This document shows positions 1 through 8,395 of a stretch of DNA of 54,166 bases, one piece after another. The stretch is from Methanobacteriota archaeon (GTDB lineage: Archaea > Thermoplasmatota > Thermoplasmata > UBA10834): contig CP070732.1 in the NCBI GenBank assembly GCA_020347565.1, positions 1,912,305-1,966,470 of the forward strand, in the 5' to 3' direction. Numbering within the stretch: position 1 is the stretch's first letter; each line of letters starts with the position of its first letter. Under the pieces are notes generated by a model that saw only the letters and a list, made by a program, of their open reading frames with translations, had not been told where the DNA came from and made no database searches. Made by a program: the position numbers and the translations under genes.

Positions 1-1
1 C

Positions 2-1348
2 AACTTCACCGTCTCGCTGAACGTGACCGACGACGACGGCCACTGGGACACCGACGTGGTCAGTGTCGCCGTGGTACCGGACACCGAGCCTCCCGTCGCA
101 CGAGGAGGGAACAGAACCGCTCCCGTCGGGATCCTGGTCACCCTCAACGCTACCCTGAGCACAGACAACGCCAGAATCGTCAACTACACGTGGGAGTTCG
201 AGTACGACGATCAGGATTACGCTCTCTATGGCGAGGTAGTACAGTTCTGGTTCAACAGGAGCGGCACCTACGAGATATTGCTGACAGTCACGGATGCCTC
301 AGGGCTGACCAACTCGACAACGGTGATGGTGCAGGTGGTTGAGGAGCCCACCTGGCTCTCCCAGAACTGGCTCAAGTTGATGATTGCCGCCTTACTTCTG
401 GCCGGCCCATCCTGGTTGATTTTAGCCAAGTACAGGAAGGACAGGGCCCTCATAACGAAATCTGATATCGAGAAGCTTCATCTCCAGCTGAAGAACCTGA
501 GGAAGCTGTGGAAACAGTTCAGGACGCGCTTGGGGGCGATGTTCGGCCTGTATCTCCTGCTCTTCTTCATTATCGCAGCGCTCTTCGCCCCGTGGTTGGG
601 GACCGAGGAGAACCCGAACGACATAGGGTGGGCGAGGGTGAGGGAGCAGTACCTGCCGCCTTCCTTGGACAACCTCTTTGGCACGGACTTCTACGGCAGA
701 GATGTCTACTCGCTTACCATCTACGGCGCCCGGGCGTCACTCATCGTCGGCATACTCGCATCGTTGATATCCATCATACTGGGCACCGTGGTCGGGGTAG
801 CGGCCGGCTACTTCGGCAAGGTTTCTGACGAGATACTCATGCGGGTTACCGATTTCTTCCTCGTGTTGCCATGGTTCCCGCTGATGATCGTCATAGCGTC
901 GCTGCTTGGCAGGTCGTTCACGAACGTTATAATCGTCATCGGGATAACCAGCTGGCCTTCGACGGCGCGTATCGTCCGGGCGCAGGTGATGTCCGTCAAG
1001 GAGATGGGGTTCATAGAGCGTGCCCGCTCGATCGGTTGCCGCGACGGCCACATAATCCAGAAACATGTGCTGCCCAACGTCTTCCCGTTGATATTCGCCA
1101 ATACCATCCTGCTGATAGCGAACTCGATATTCTCAGAGGCGTTCCTGGACTTCTTCGGGCTCGGCGACCCGAACGTGATAAGCTGGGGCGTGATGCTCGA
1201 GGAGGCATATCAGTACGGGGCCTTCACGTCCTTCGCGTGGTGGTGGATACTTGCGCCAGGTTCATGTATCGTGCTGCTGATCATGTCGTTCTACCTGATA
1301 GGTGACGCGCTGGATGAGATATTCAACCCAAGACTGAGGAAACGATAG
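2..1348 (+). CDS. Peptide/nickel-type ABC transporter permease (DppC/OppC family) with N-terminal PKD domains; 5' end outside window
   Basis: The frame is open to the left window edge, so the start is missing. The visible part begins in the end of one PKD-like domain, followed by a second (to about residue 115), a membrane segment near 125-145, a charged 45-residue stretch, and then a complete DppC-type permease with about six membrane segments. The inner-loop coupling motif for the ATPase is clear (ERARSIG followed by HVLPN). DppC proteins import peptides or similar solutes together with DppB, two ATPases and a binding protein. Ordinary family members start close to the first permease helix, so the extracellular PKD part and the extra helix are an addition. 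The partner genes would lie to the left, outside the window. Confidence 0.88.
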   Translation, partial: NFTVSLNVTDDDGHWDTDVVSVAVVPDTEPPVARGGNRTAPVGILVTLNATLSTDNARIVNYTWEFEYDDQDYALYGEVVQFWFNRSGTYEILLTVTDASGLTNSTTVMVQVVEEPTWLSQNWLKLMIAALLLAGPSWLILAKYRKDRALITKSDIEKLHLQLKNLRKLWKQFRTRLGAMFGLYLLLFFIIAALFAPWLGTEENPNDIGWARVREQYLPPSLDNLFGTDFYGRDVYSLTIYGARASLIVGILASLISIILGTVVGVAAGYFGKVSDEILMRVTDFFLVLPWFPLMIVIASLLGRSFTNVIIVIGITSWPSTARIVRAQVMSVKEMGFIERARSIGCRDGHIIQKHVLPNVFPLIFANTILLIANSIFSEAFLDFFGLGDPNVISWGVMLEEAYQYGAFTSFAWWWILAPGSCIVLLIMSFYLIGDALDEIFNPRLRKR

Positions 1349-1370
1349 CGCTGACCTGCAGTGAGCAAGT

Positions 1371-1380
1371 CTTTTATACG
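1371..1380 (+). promoter_or_regulatory. TATA box of the ribosomal protein operon
   Basis: CTTTTATAC is preceded by a purine-rich BRE-like GCAAG. It would start transcription near 1400, ahead of rpl7ae, rps28e, rpl24e and ndk. The position fits archaeal TBP/TFB spacing; the site was found by eye only. Confidence 0.6.
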
Positions 1381-1465
1381 ATGAGCATCTACTCCACACT
1401 GCTCTTTTCAACTGAAGGAGCCTGTGAATGATGATGGTGCGGTAGCACCTGAAGGAGGTATCGAA

Positions 1466-1837
1466 GTGACGAAGCCAGTGTATGTAAAGTTTGAGATGCC
1501 GAAGGAGCTGGTCGACAAGGCGTACGACATCGTGGAGCTCGCCCGCGACGGCGGCAAGGTGCGGAAGGGCACCAACGAGGTCACGAAGCTGGTCGAGCGC
1601 GGCGAGGCCCTGTTCGTCGTCATGGCAGAGGACGTCTCCCCGCCGGAGATACTGATGCACATCCCCGCGCTGTGCGAGGAGAAGAGCGTGCCATACGCCT
1701 ATGTCCCCGCCAAGGCCGAGCTGGGGAACGCCTGCGGCCTGGAGAAGCCGACCGCCGCCGTGGCCGTCATGGACGCCGCCAAGGGCAAGCCCGCCCTGGA
1801 CGAACTCGCAGGGAAGCTCAAGGCGCTGAAGAAGTAG
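1466..1837 (+). CDS. rpl7ae: Large ribosomal subunit protein L7Ae
   Basis: A 123-residue L7Ae/L30e/S12e/Gadd45 family protein. It binds kink-turns in 23S rRNA and, in archaea, also in box C/D and H/ACA guide RNAs and RNase P RNA. The sequence begins MTKPVYVKFEMPKEL and carries the conserved core with RKGTNEVTK and the PYAYVPAK region. I chose the GTG at 1466 because GAAGGAGGT lies six bases upstream and the N-terminus then matches the family. An ATG at 1424 would add 14 residues and has a weaker site. It is first in a compact rpl7ae-rps28e-rpl24e-ndk operon, an order widely conserved in archaea. Confidence 0.96.
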   Translation: MTKPVYVKFEMPKELVDKAYDIVELARDGGKVRKGTNEVTKLVERGEALFVVMAEDVSPPEILMHIPALCEEKSVPYAYVPAKAELGNACGLEKPTAAVAVMDAAKGKPALDELAGKLKALKK

Positions 1838-1846
1838 GTGTGACAG

Positions 1847-2056
1847 ATGGCCGAGGACAGCATACCGTCTACAGTCGTCGAGATAATAGGCAGGACCGGG
1901 ATGACGGGCGAGGCTACGCAGGTCAAGGTGAGGGTTCTGGACGGCAGGGACAAGGGCAGGATCATCACCAGGAACGTGATGGGGCCGGTGCGGGTCGGCG
2001 ACGTGCTGATGCTGAAGGAGACCTCGAGAGAAGCGCGCAAGCTCAGCGTGCGCTGA
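1847..2056 (+). CDS. rps28e: Small ribosomal subunit protein S28e
   Basis: A 69-residue S28e protein of normal family length, an OB-fold protein of the small subunit found in archaea and eukaryotes. The sequence contains [17 protein letters not shown] and the near-invariant C-terminal stretch with [12 protein letters not shown]. It begins nine bases after the rpl7ae stop and is followed 33 bases later by rpl24e, so it is co-transcribed with the other ribosomal protein genes. Confidence 0.97.
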   Translation: MAEDSIPSTVVEIIGRTGMTGEATQVKVRVLDGRDKGRIITRNVMGPVRVGDVLMLKETSREARKLSVR

Positions 2057-2089
2057 AGTCCTGGGGTCATGTGCGAGAGGTGAGTCTCA

Positions 2090-2428
2090 ATGGTGGAGCG
2101 AAGGGTTTGCACGTTCTGTGGCCACGAGATAGAGCCCGGTACGGGCAGGATGTACGTCAGGAAGGACGGTGTCATCTACCAGTTCTGCACGTCCAAGTGC
2201 TTCAAGAACATGATAGAGCTGAAGCGCGTGCCGAGGCGGACCTCGTGGACGACCTGGCATGCTCGCGAAAAGGAGACGAGAATGAAGGTCGGCGAGCTGG
2301 ATTCGGCTCGAGGGAGCGCGCGCAAGGTGCGGAAGGGCTCCGAGGAGGCCCCCACCCGGAGGGCTGAGGCGGAGAAACCGTCCGGAGAAGGCGTCGAGGA
2401 TGAGCACGAAAGGGGCGATGACACTTGA
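2090..2428 (+). CDS. rpl24e: Large ribosomal subunit protein L24e with long charged C-terminal tail
   Basis: The first 65 residues are a typical zinc-binding L24e: C7-x2-C10 and C33-x3-C37 form the zinc site, and the [10 protein letters not shown] region follows. The family is usually 60-70 residues long in archaea; this protein has 112, with about 45 extra hydrophilic residues rich in Lys, Arg, Glu and Asp. The ATG at 2090 follows a GAGAGGTGAG-like ribosome site. Its TGA overlaps the TTG start of ndk, so the two are translationally coupled. The tail is probably disordered and could reach into rRNA or the solvent (inference). Confidence 0.93.
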   Translation: MVERRVCTFCGHEIEPGTGRMYVRKDGVIYQFCTSKCFKNMIELKRVPRRTSWTTWHAREKETRMKVGELDSARGSARKVRKGSEEAPTRRAEAEKPSGEGVEDEHERGDDT

Positions 2429-2877
2429 GGGAGCGCACGTTCGTCATGGTGAAACCGGACGGAGTCCAGAGGGGCCTCGTCGGAGAGATCGTATCGCGCT
2501 TCGAGAGGCGGGGGTTCAAGGTCTGCGGCATGAAGCTCATGAGGATACAGCGCGAACTGGCGGAGCGGCACTACGAGGAGCACAAGGGCAAGCCCTTCTA
2601 CGCCCCCCTGATATCGTATGTCACGTCTGGCCCCGTCGTCTGCATGGTGCTCGAGGGCGAGAACGCCGTCGCGGTCGTGCGGTCCATGATGGGCAAGACC
2701 AACCCGCAGGACGCCATGCCGGGGACCGTAAGAGGGGACCTGGCGCAGGTCACGGGAAGGAACGTCATACACGGCTCGGACTCGTCCGAGAGCGCGAAGA
2801 GGGAGATCGGCCTCTTCTTCAACGACTACGAGGTGCACACCTACGACCTGCCCTACGACGCTTGGCTCTTCGAGTAG
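2425..2877 (+). CDS. ndk: Nucleoside diphosphate kinase
   Basis: A 150-residue NDK that transfers the gamma phosphate from ATP to other nucleoside diphosphates through a phosphohistidine. [12 protein letters not shown], the [13 protein letters not shown] loop and catalytic His116 in NVIHGSDS are all present. The start is TTG at 2425, which overlaps the rpl24e stop and has an AGGGGCGAT ribosome site upstream; no other start keeps the conserved N-terminus. The position after rpl24e and before infB is a common archaeal arrangement. Confidence 0.97.
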   Translation: MRERTFVMVKPDGVQRGLVGEIVSRFERRGFKVCGMKLMRIQRELAERHYEEHKGKPFYAPLISYVTSGPVVCMVLEGENAVAVVRSMMGKTNPQDAMPGTVRGDLAQVTGRNVIHGSDSSESAKREIGLFFNDYEVHTYDLPYDAWLFE

Positions 2878-2886
2878 GCCCGCGAC

Positions 2887-2913
2887 GGCCGACGCGTCGG
2901 CCCGCTTCGGGCC
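2887..2913. repeat. Two overlapping palindromes between ndk and infB
   Basis: GGCCGACGCGTCGGCC (2887-2902) is a perfect 16-base palindrome. It shares bases with a second perfect hairpin, GGCCCG-CTT-CGGGCC (2899-2913). Only one of the two hairpins can form at a time in RNA. The pair lies ten bases after the ndk stop and just upstream of the infB TATA box; it may end the ribosomal protein transcript or act as an operator, but no U-tract follows. Confidence 0.6.
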
Positions 2914-2921
2914 GGGTTAAA

Positions 2922-2930
2922 TTCATATAT
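2922..2930 (+). promoter_or_regulatory. TATA box of infB (leaderless start predicted)
   Basis: TTCATATAT with upstream GGTTAAA is centred 27 bases before the GTG at 2953, so transcription should begin at or within a base or two of the start codon. No Shine-Dalgarno sequence is present. Confidence 0.65.
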
Positions 2931-2952
2931 TGCACGCGGTCTTGGCGAGACC

Positions 2953-4707
2953 GTGCCCGTACGTCAACCGATAGTCTCAGTTCTGGGTCATGTCGACCAC
3001 GGCAAGTCCACCATACTCGACAAGATAAGGGGCACCAAGGTCGTATCCAGGGAGGCCGGGGGCATCACTCAGCACATAGGTGCGACCGACGTCCCAATCG
3101 GCGCGATAGAGTCCCTCTGCGGCCCGCTCATAGGCTCGAGGAAGTTCAGCGTTCCAGGGCTGCTGTTCATCGACACGCCTGGCCATTATTCGTTCGTGAG
3201 CCTCAGAAGCAGAGGCGGAGCGCTTGCGGACCTCGCGGTGCTCGTGATCGACATCAACGAGGGTTTCAAGCCTCAGACAGTGGAGTCTGTAAACATCCTC
3301 AAGCGTCTGAAGACGCCGTTCGTCGTCGCGGCGAACAAGATCGACCTGATACCGGGCTGGCGTGCGCAGCCAGGGAAGCCGGTGGCCGAGTCGCTGGCAG
3401 CGCAGGACCCGAGGGTCGTTTCGGAGCTGGATGAGAGGTTGTATGCCATCGCTGGCAGGTTCTTCGAGGTGGGCGGGCTCAGCGCGGACAGGTTTGACAG
3501 GATAAGCGACTTCACGAAGTCCGTCGCCGTCGTGCCGGTGAGCGGCAAGACGGGAGAGGGCATACCTGACCTGCTGCTGATACTCATCGGCCTTGCCCAG
3601 AGATTCCTCGGCTCCGACCTCGACACGGAGGAAGGTCCGGCCGAGGGCACGGTCCTGGAGGTCAAAGAGGACAAGGGCATAGGCACGGCGATAGACACGA
3701 TAGTATACAAGGGCACCATCGCGGTGGGCGATGCGATAGTAATCTCATCCTCGAAGGCCGAGCCGATCCAGACAAAGGTGAGGGCGTTGCTCAGGCCGAA
3801 GCCCCTGGACGAGATCAGAGATCCGAGCCAGCGCTTCGACAAGGTCGCTTCCGCCTCGGCCGCATCCGGAATCAGGATCGTCGGACCGGGCCTTGAGGAC
3901 GCGATGCCGGGCGGTCTCGTCAGGGTGTCGGCGGCCGACATCGAGGGCACCGTGGAAGATGTCAGGAAGGAGAGCTCGATCAAGGTGGAGCTCTCCGACC
4001 AGGGCATCATCGTGCGAGGCGACACCGTCGGCTCCCTCGAGGCCCTGGCGTTCGAGGCAGGGGAAGCGGAGATGCCCATCAGGAAGATAGGCATAGGTAA
4101 GATATCCCGCAAGGATGTGATTGAGGCCTCCAACTTCGACGACCCGCTCCACAGGGCGGTCTTCGCCTTCAACGTGGATGTGAACGACGACGCTAGGACC
4201 GCCGCGAGGGAGACCGGCGTTGTGGTCTTCGAGAACGACGTCGTCTACAGGCTGCTCGAAGACTACAGCGCGTGGTGCGAGAAGCGCACGCGCGAGCTGG
4301 AGGCGCAGAGCAGACTTGAGATATCCTACCCGGGCAAGATCAGCATACTGCGGGACCACGTGTTCAGGATCAGCAAGCCCGCCATAGTTGGCGTGCGCGT
4401 ACTGGCGGGCAGGATACGACCGGGGCAGACCCTTATGCGCGAGGACGGTAGGGCCGTTGGCCGTATACGGAGCCTTCGGAGCGGGGACAAGACACTCCGG
4501 GAGGCGAGGATGGGCGAGGAGGTGGCGATCGCGATAGAGGACGTGACGGTTGGGAGGCAGATAGATGTCGAGGACGTGCTCCTCGTCGACATACCCGAGG
4601 GACACGTGAGGCAGCTGTCGGAGCAGAGGCTCTCCGCGGACGAGAGCGAGGTGCTCGAAAAGGTGATGGAGATCAAGCGGAAAGAGAACCCGTTTTGGGG
4701 CCGCTAG
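2953..4707 (+). CDS. infB: Translation initiation factor aIF5B (IF2 homologue)
   Basis: A 584-residue GTPase that promotes subunit joining and initiator tRNA placement. The G1 motif GHVDHGKST (residues 12-20), a switch II DTPGH and the G4 motif NKIDL are clear; domains II, III and IV follow in the usual order and the length matches archaeal aIF5B. The GTG start sits where a transcript from the upstream TATA box would begin, so translation is probably leaderless. The gene appears to be its own transcription unit, with about 100 bases and another promoter before rps6e. Confidence 0.97.
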   Translation: MPVRQPIVSVLGHVDHGKSTILDKIRGTKVVSREAGGITQHIGATDVPIGAIESLCGPLIGSRKFSVPGLLFIDTPGHYSFVSLRSRGGALADLAVLVIDINEGFKPQTVESVNILKRLKTPFVVAANKIDLIPGWRAQPGKPVAESLAAQDPRVVSELDERLYAIAGRFFEVGGLSADRFDRISDFTKSVAVVPVSGKTGEGIPDLLLILIGLAQRFLGSDLDTEEGPAEGTVLEVKEDKGIGTAIDTIVYKGTIAVGDAIVISSSKAEPIQTKVRALLRPKPLDEIRDPSQRFDKVASASAASGIRIVGPGLEDAMPGGLVRVSAADIEGTVEDVRKESSIKVELSDQGIIVRGDTVGSLEALAFEAGEAEMPIRKIGIGKISRKDVIEASNFDDPLHRAVFAFNVDVNDDARTAARETGVVVFENDVVYRLLEDYSAWCEKRTRELEAQSRLEISYPGKISILRDHVFRISKPAIVGVRVLAGRIRPGQTLMREDGRAVGRIRSLRSGDKTLREARMGEEVAIAIEDVTVGRQIDVEDVLLVDIPEGHVRQLSEQRLSADESEVLEKVMEIKRKENPFWGR

Positions 4708-4750
4708 CCCTCAGCGGATTGGAGACGTTCCAGCATCTGAACTCTCTCCC

Positions 4751-4764
4751 GAAACCTATTTAAC
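4751..4764 (+). promoter_or_regulatory. BRE/TATA element of rps6e-eif2g
   Basis: GAAAC (BRE-like) followed by CTATTTAAC lies about 45 bases before the rps6e start, giving a predicted transcript start near 4786 and a short leader with a GGAG ribosome site. Confidence 0.6.
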
Positions 4765-4806
4765 TCCTTGCGCATTAGGGCGTCCTGCAACACCGGAGTG
4801 GATTGT

Positions 4807-5205
4807 GTGGCAGAGTTCAGAGCCGTCATAAACGACACGAAGGACGGAAAATCCTACCAGACGCCCGTGGCCGGGCATCACGCGAACTCGCTGATAGGCA
4901 AGAGGATAGGGGACGTCATCGACGGGATATTCGTGGGCCTTCCGGGCTACAAGCTGACGATCACAGGAGGCAGCGATAAGGACGGCTTCCCGATGAGGGC
5001 CGACCTGCCGGGCCCGCGGAGGAAGCGCCTGCTCGTGTCGAAGAGCGTCGGCTTCAGATCCGAGGAGCGCGGCCTCAGGAAGAAGAAGACCTTCAGAGGA
5101 AGCGCCGTGTCGCCCGACACGGTGCAGGTCAACATGAAGATCACGCAGCACGGCGCGAAGCCGGTGGCCGAGCTGATAAACAAAGAGGAGAAGAAAGAGG
5201 AATGA
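4807..5205 (+). CDS. rps6e: Small ribosomal subunit protein S6e
   Basis: A 132-residue archaeal S6e. It starts [18 protein letters not shown] and has the conserved GxxGDVxDG-type segment, the [11 protein letters not shown] loop and a basic Lys/Arg-rich middle. The GTG at 4807 matches the family N-terminus and has GGAG eight bases upstream; an in-frame ATG at 4768 would add 13 non-conserved residues. The stop overlaps the ATG of eif2g (ATGA), so the two are coupled; rps6e-eif2g is a known archaeal pair. Confidence 0.95.
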   Translation: MAEFRAVINDTKDGKSYQTPVAGHHANSLIGKRIGDVIDGIFVGLPGYKLTITGGSDKDGFPMRADLPGPRRKRLLVSKSVGFRSEERGLRKKKTFRGSAVSPDTVQVNMKITQHGAKPVAELINKEEKKEE

Positions 5206-6434
5206 ATGTCCCCGCTCAGCCAGACACGAACATCGGCATGATCGGCCATGTCGACCATGGCAAGACCACGCTGACAAAGGCTCTGACTGGCGAGTGGACG
5301 GATAGGCATTCCGAAGAGGTCAGGCGCGGCATATCCATACGACTCGGCTATGCCGACGCGGCATTCTACAAGTGCGGTTCCTGCGAGGGACCGGGCTGCT
5401 ACACCAACCAGTCGACGTGCCCCTCTTGCGGCGGCGACTGCGAGCTGCTCAGGTCCGTGTCGTTCGTGGACGCCCCGGGCCACGAGACGTTGATGGCGAC
5501 CATGCTGTCCGGCGCGGCGATCATGAACGGCGCGCTGCTGCTTGTGGCGGCCAACGAACCGTGCCCCCAGCCGCAGACGAGGGAGCATCTGATGGCCCTC
5601 AGCATAATCGGCGTCGACAAGATCATAGTCGTACAGAACAAGGTCGACCTGGTCACGAAGGAGCAGGCCGTCGAGAACCAATCGGAGATCAGGAAGTTCC
5701 TTGAAGGCACGATCGCCGAGGACGCCCCTATCATTCCTATCTCGGCCCACCACAACATGAACATCGACATGCTCATAATGGCGGTCGAGAGGGTTATACC
5801 GACGCCCGATTACCCCGAGGGCAAGCCCGTGAGGATGTACGTAGCGCGGTCGTTCGACGTGAACGCCCCCGGCACCAAACTGGAACAGCTGAGAGGCGGC
5901 GTTATAGGCGGCTCGCTGATCCAGGGCAGCATCAAGATCGGAGACGAGGTCGAGATTCGCCCTGGAAGGAAGGTGGAGTCGGGCAGAGGCGTCACATGGG
6001 AGTCGATGACGACCGCCACGAGGTCGCTCGTCGCTGGCAGTCTCCAACTGGATGCGGCGACCCCCGGCGGCCTGATCGCCATCGGCACAGGTCTGGACCC
6101 CTCGTTCGCGAAGTCGGACTCGTTGGTGGGCAGGATCGCGGGCGAGCCGGGCACGCTGCCCCCGATCACCGAATCGCTCTCGGTGAAGACTGAGCTGCTG
6201 AAGCGCGTGGTGGGCGTATCGTCGGACCTCGCGGTCGAGGCGCTGAAGACGAACGAGCCGCTGATGCTCAGCGTGGGAACTGCCACTACGGTGGGCCTCG
6301 TCACGAGCGGCCGGGCGGATTCCGCCGACATATCGCTGAAGATACCGGTCTGCACGGAGAAAGACCAGAGGATTGCGATATCCAGGAGGATCGCTGGCAA
6401 GTGGCGGCTGATTGGATACGGAGTCGTCCTGTGA
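5202..6434 (+). CDS. eif2g: Translation initiation factor aIF2 subunit gamma
   Basis: A 410-residue GTPase, the core of the aIF2 complex that delivers initiator Met-tRNA to the small subunit. G1 GHVDHGKT is at residues 15-22. The zinc knuckle typical of archaeal aIF2-gamma has four cysteines (C58, C61, C73, C76). VDAPGHE and QNKVDL are the G3 and G4 motifs, and two beta-barrel domains follow. Length is normal. The ATG lies inside the rps6e stop overlap. The PIN-domain gene 20 bases downstream is a frequent archaeal neighbour. Confidence 0.97.
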   Translation: MNVPAQPDTNIGMIGHVDHGKTTLTKALTGEWTDRHSEEVRRGISIRLGYADAAFYKCGSCEGPGCYTNQSTCPSCGGDCELLRSVSFVDAPGHETLMATMLSGAAIMNGALLLVAANEPCPQPQTREHLMALSIIGVDKIIVVQNKVDLVTKEQAVENQSEIRKFLEGTIAEDAPIIPISAHHNMNIDMLIMAVERVIPTPDYPEGKPVRMYVARSFDVNAPGTKLEQLRGGVIGGSLIQGSIKIGDEVEIRPGRKVESGRGVTWESMTTATRSLVAGSLQLDAATPGGLIAIGTGLDPSFAKSDSLVGRIAGEPGTLPPITESLSVKTELLKRVVGVSSDLAVEALKTNEPLMLSVGTATTVGLVTSGRADSADISLKIPVCTEKDQRIAISRRIAGKWRLIGYGVVL

Positions 6435-6454
6435 CTCTGCGGACGTGATGCCGA

Positions 6455-6823
6455 TTGGTGAAGGCCGTTGTACTCGATGCCAACGCTCTGCTCATGCCGT
6501 TCCAGTTCAGGCTGAACCTCGACAGGGAGATCGCCCGGCTGCTCGGCGACGTACCCGTCTTCGTGCCGAGCTCCGTCCTGGACGAGCTCTCGGGTCTTGA
6601 GGACGCAGACGCGCAGGCCGCAGCTGCGCTCGCGGCGAAGTACGAGGTCGCCCAGACGGACATGTGCGGCGACGAGGGCGTGGTGGACGTAGCCTCCAGG
6701 CTCTCGGCGGCAGTCGTCACGAACGACCGAGCGCTCATCTCAAAGCTGAAGAGCATGCGCATACCGGCCCTGAGGCTGAGAAGCGGGAGGTACCTTGTCA
6801 TGGTCGACACCGGGACCGCCTGA
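6455..6823 (+). CDS. PIN-domain ribonuclease, Fcf1/Utp24-like
   Basis: A 122-residue single PIN domain. Acidic residues D8 (VLDANALLMPFQF), E44 (DELSGLED) and D91 (VTNDRAL) fit the metal-binding site of the family. The N-terminal pattern resembles archaeal Fcf1/Utp24-like PIN proteins encoded next to aIF2-gamma, so a role in rRNA processing is more likely than a VapC toxin; no antitoxin is adjacent. The start could be TTG at 6455 or GTG at 6458, which differ by one residue. Confidence 0.85.
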   Translation: MVKAVVLDANALLMPFQFRLNLDREIARLLGDVPVFVPSSVLDELSGLEDADAQAAAALAAKYEVAQTDMCGDEGVVDVASRLSAAVVTNDRALISKLKSMRIPALRLRSGRYLVMVDTGTA

Positions 6824-6866
6824 CCGTGGAACGCGTCGTCCGTCGTCACCTGGATGTGGCAGAAAA

Positions 6867-6875
6867 GCTATTATG
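6867..6875 (+). promoter_or_regulatory. TATA box of ribK
   Basis: AGAAAA followed by GCTATTATG is centred about 30 bases before the ribK ATG, predicting a leaderless or near-leaderless transcript. Confidence 0.5.
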
Positions 6876-6900
6876 AGACCTCGCTAATCCGAAGCCTGCA

Positions 6901-7557
6901 ATGCATGAGAAGCAGATAGCTACGCTGAAGCACATCGCCCTCATGGGCGGCGTTCACGATTACATCGCGATATCGTCGAGGGAGCTCGGAAACGTCCTTG
7001 AGATAAGCCAGCAGTCGGCGTCGAAGAAGATACTGGAGCTGCTCGGGGAAGGGCTGATCGAGAGAGACCTCGGCGCCAGGAGGCAGCGTATCAAGCTCAC
7101 GGACAAGGGGTTCGACCTGTTGAGAAAGGAGTACTCCGACTATCAGCGGATATTCGAGATGAAGGACCACCTCGTCATCATCGGCGTGGTCTCCTCCGGA
7201 CTCGGAGAGGGACAGTACTATGTCAACCAGGAGGCCTACGCGGAGCAGTTCCAGAAGAAGCTGTGGTTCAAGCCGTACGAGGGCACGCTCAACCTGAAGA
7301 TATCGAACCCGGAGCTGCCAAAGATAGACGTGCTTCGCAACTCCGAGGGCATCCTCATCAAGGGCTTCGAGAAGGAGGGCCGGACGTTCGGCGATGTCAA
7401 GTGCTTCCTCGCGACGATTCACAACATGGAGTGCGCGGTCGTGCTGCCGGTCAGGTCGCACCACGTGGACATCATCGAAGTCATCTGCAAGTATCATCTG
7501 AGGCGGTCTCTGGGCCTCAGAGACGGAGATCAGGTGGAGCTGGTGGTCTCCCTCTGA
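6901..7557 (+). CDS. ribK: CTP-dependent riboflavin kinase with N-terminal winged helix
   Basis: A 218-residue protein made of a MarR-like winged helix (residues 1-90) and an archaeal RibK domain (about 95-218), which makes FMN from riboflavin using CTP rather than ATP. GVVSSGLGEGQYYV, the PYEGTLNLKI segment and the C-terminal LRDGDQVEL barrel strand are diagnostic. The DNA-binding domain suggests autoregulation by flavin status, as proposed for related two-domain RibK proteins (family knowledge). It ends seven bases before the convergent purQ stop. Confidence 0.95.
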   Translation: MHEKQIATLKHIALMGGVHDYIAISSRELGNVLEISQQSASKKILELLGEGLIERDLGARRQRIKLTDKGFDLLRKEYSDYQRIFEMKDHLVIIGVVSSGLGEGQYYVNQEAYAEQFQKKLWFKPYEGTLNLKISNPELPKIDVLRNSEGILIKGFEKEGRTFGDVKCFLATIHNMECAVVLPVRSHHVDIIEVICKYHLRRSLGLRDGDQVELVVSL

Positions 7558-7564
7558 TGGTAGC

Positions 7565-8395
7565 TCACAGCTTCTTCGAGATGTACCGCAGCACCGACTC
7601 GAAGACCGGCCGGCCGTCCCCGGCCCCATCCGGGCTGCGGGGCCAGTCCGGATGGGTGAACCTGAAGAACACCCGCTCGGGATGCGGCATCAGGCCGAAG
7701 ACGTTGCCATCTCTGTTGCACAGTCCCGCGATGTTGCCGGTCGAACCGTTCGGACACCACGGATAGCCTGCAAGGCGCCCCCGGGGGTCCACGTACTTGA
7801 AGACTATCTGGTCGTTGTCGTCCAGCTCCCTCAGCATCCCCTTCTCCCTGTCCAATGGGAACATCAGCTTCCCCTCTGCGTGCGCCGATGGTATGAGCGA
7901 TATCCTGTCGTCCGAGATTATCGAGGTGAACACGCACAGGCCCCTGTTGACCTTCTTCAGCAGCGTCGGTCTGCACTCGAACCTCGCGGAGTCGTTGGTG
8001 CCTAAGACCGCCTCGGGGACGGCGGCCATCACGCCCGATGTCGCGGGGAGGAGCCCCGTCTCCACCAGCACCTGGAAACCGTTGCATATGCCAAGGACCG
8101 GCTTGCCCTCGCGGACGAACTCCGCCAGATCCTGTGAGAGCCTGCTCTTCAGCCGCGCGGCCAGAATCGCCCCTGCGCGGACGTAGTCGCCCGCGGAGAA
8201 CCCGCCCGGGATGACCAGAATGTGGTAGTCCGGGAGGGACCGTTTCTCGTCCGATGTGACGTCGGTTCCGGTGAGCTGTTTGAGGTGCACCTTCTCCGGC
8301 TTCGCCCCAAGCCTCCTGAAGCACTGGAACGACTCCTCCTCGCAGTTTGTGCCCTCTATTCTGAGGACGCAGACCCGCGCATCGCTGATCTTCAT
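7565..8395 (-). CDS. purQ: Phosphoribosylformylglycinamidine synthase, glutaminase subunit
   Basis: A 276-residue class I glutamine amidotransferase that supplies ammonia to PurL in purine synthesis. Nucleophile Cys104 lies in LGICNGFQVL; His238 and Glu240 lie in GLMPHPER. It is somewhat longer than the roughly 225-residue bacterial PurQ and carries inserts seen in longer PurQ forms. The ATG at 8395 overlaps the purL stop by four bases (ATGA), so the subunits are translationally coupled. Third gene of the purS-purL-purQ operon. Confidence 0.96.
   Translation of the reverse strand: MKISDARVCVLRIEGTNCEEESFQCFRRLGAKPEKVHLKQLTGTDVTSDEKRSLPDYHILVIPGGFSAGDYVRAGAILAARLKSRLSQDLAEFVREGKPVLGICNGFQVLVETGLLPATSGVMAAVPEAVLGTNDSARFECRPTLLKKVNRGLCVFTSIISDDRISLIPSAHAEGKLMFPLDREKGMLRELDDNDQIVFKYVDPRGRLAGYPWCPNGSTGNIAGLCNRDGNVFGLMPHPERVFFRFTHPDWPRSPDGAGDGRPVFESVLRYISKKL

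Noticed and set aside
6455..6823. A VapC toxin
   Set aside because: No VapB-like gene is adjacent, and the sequence pattern and the aIF2-gamma neighbour fit the Fcf1-like PIN group better.
7557..7565. A terminator between ribK and purQ
   Set aside because: Only seven bases separate the convergent stop codons; no hairpin or U-tract specific to the junction is visible.
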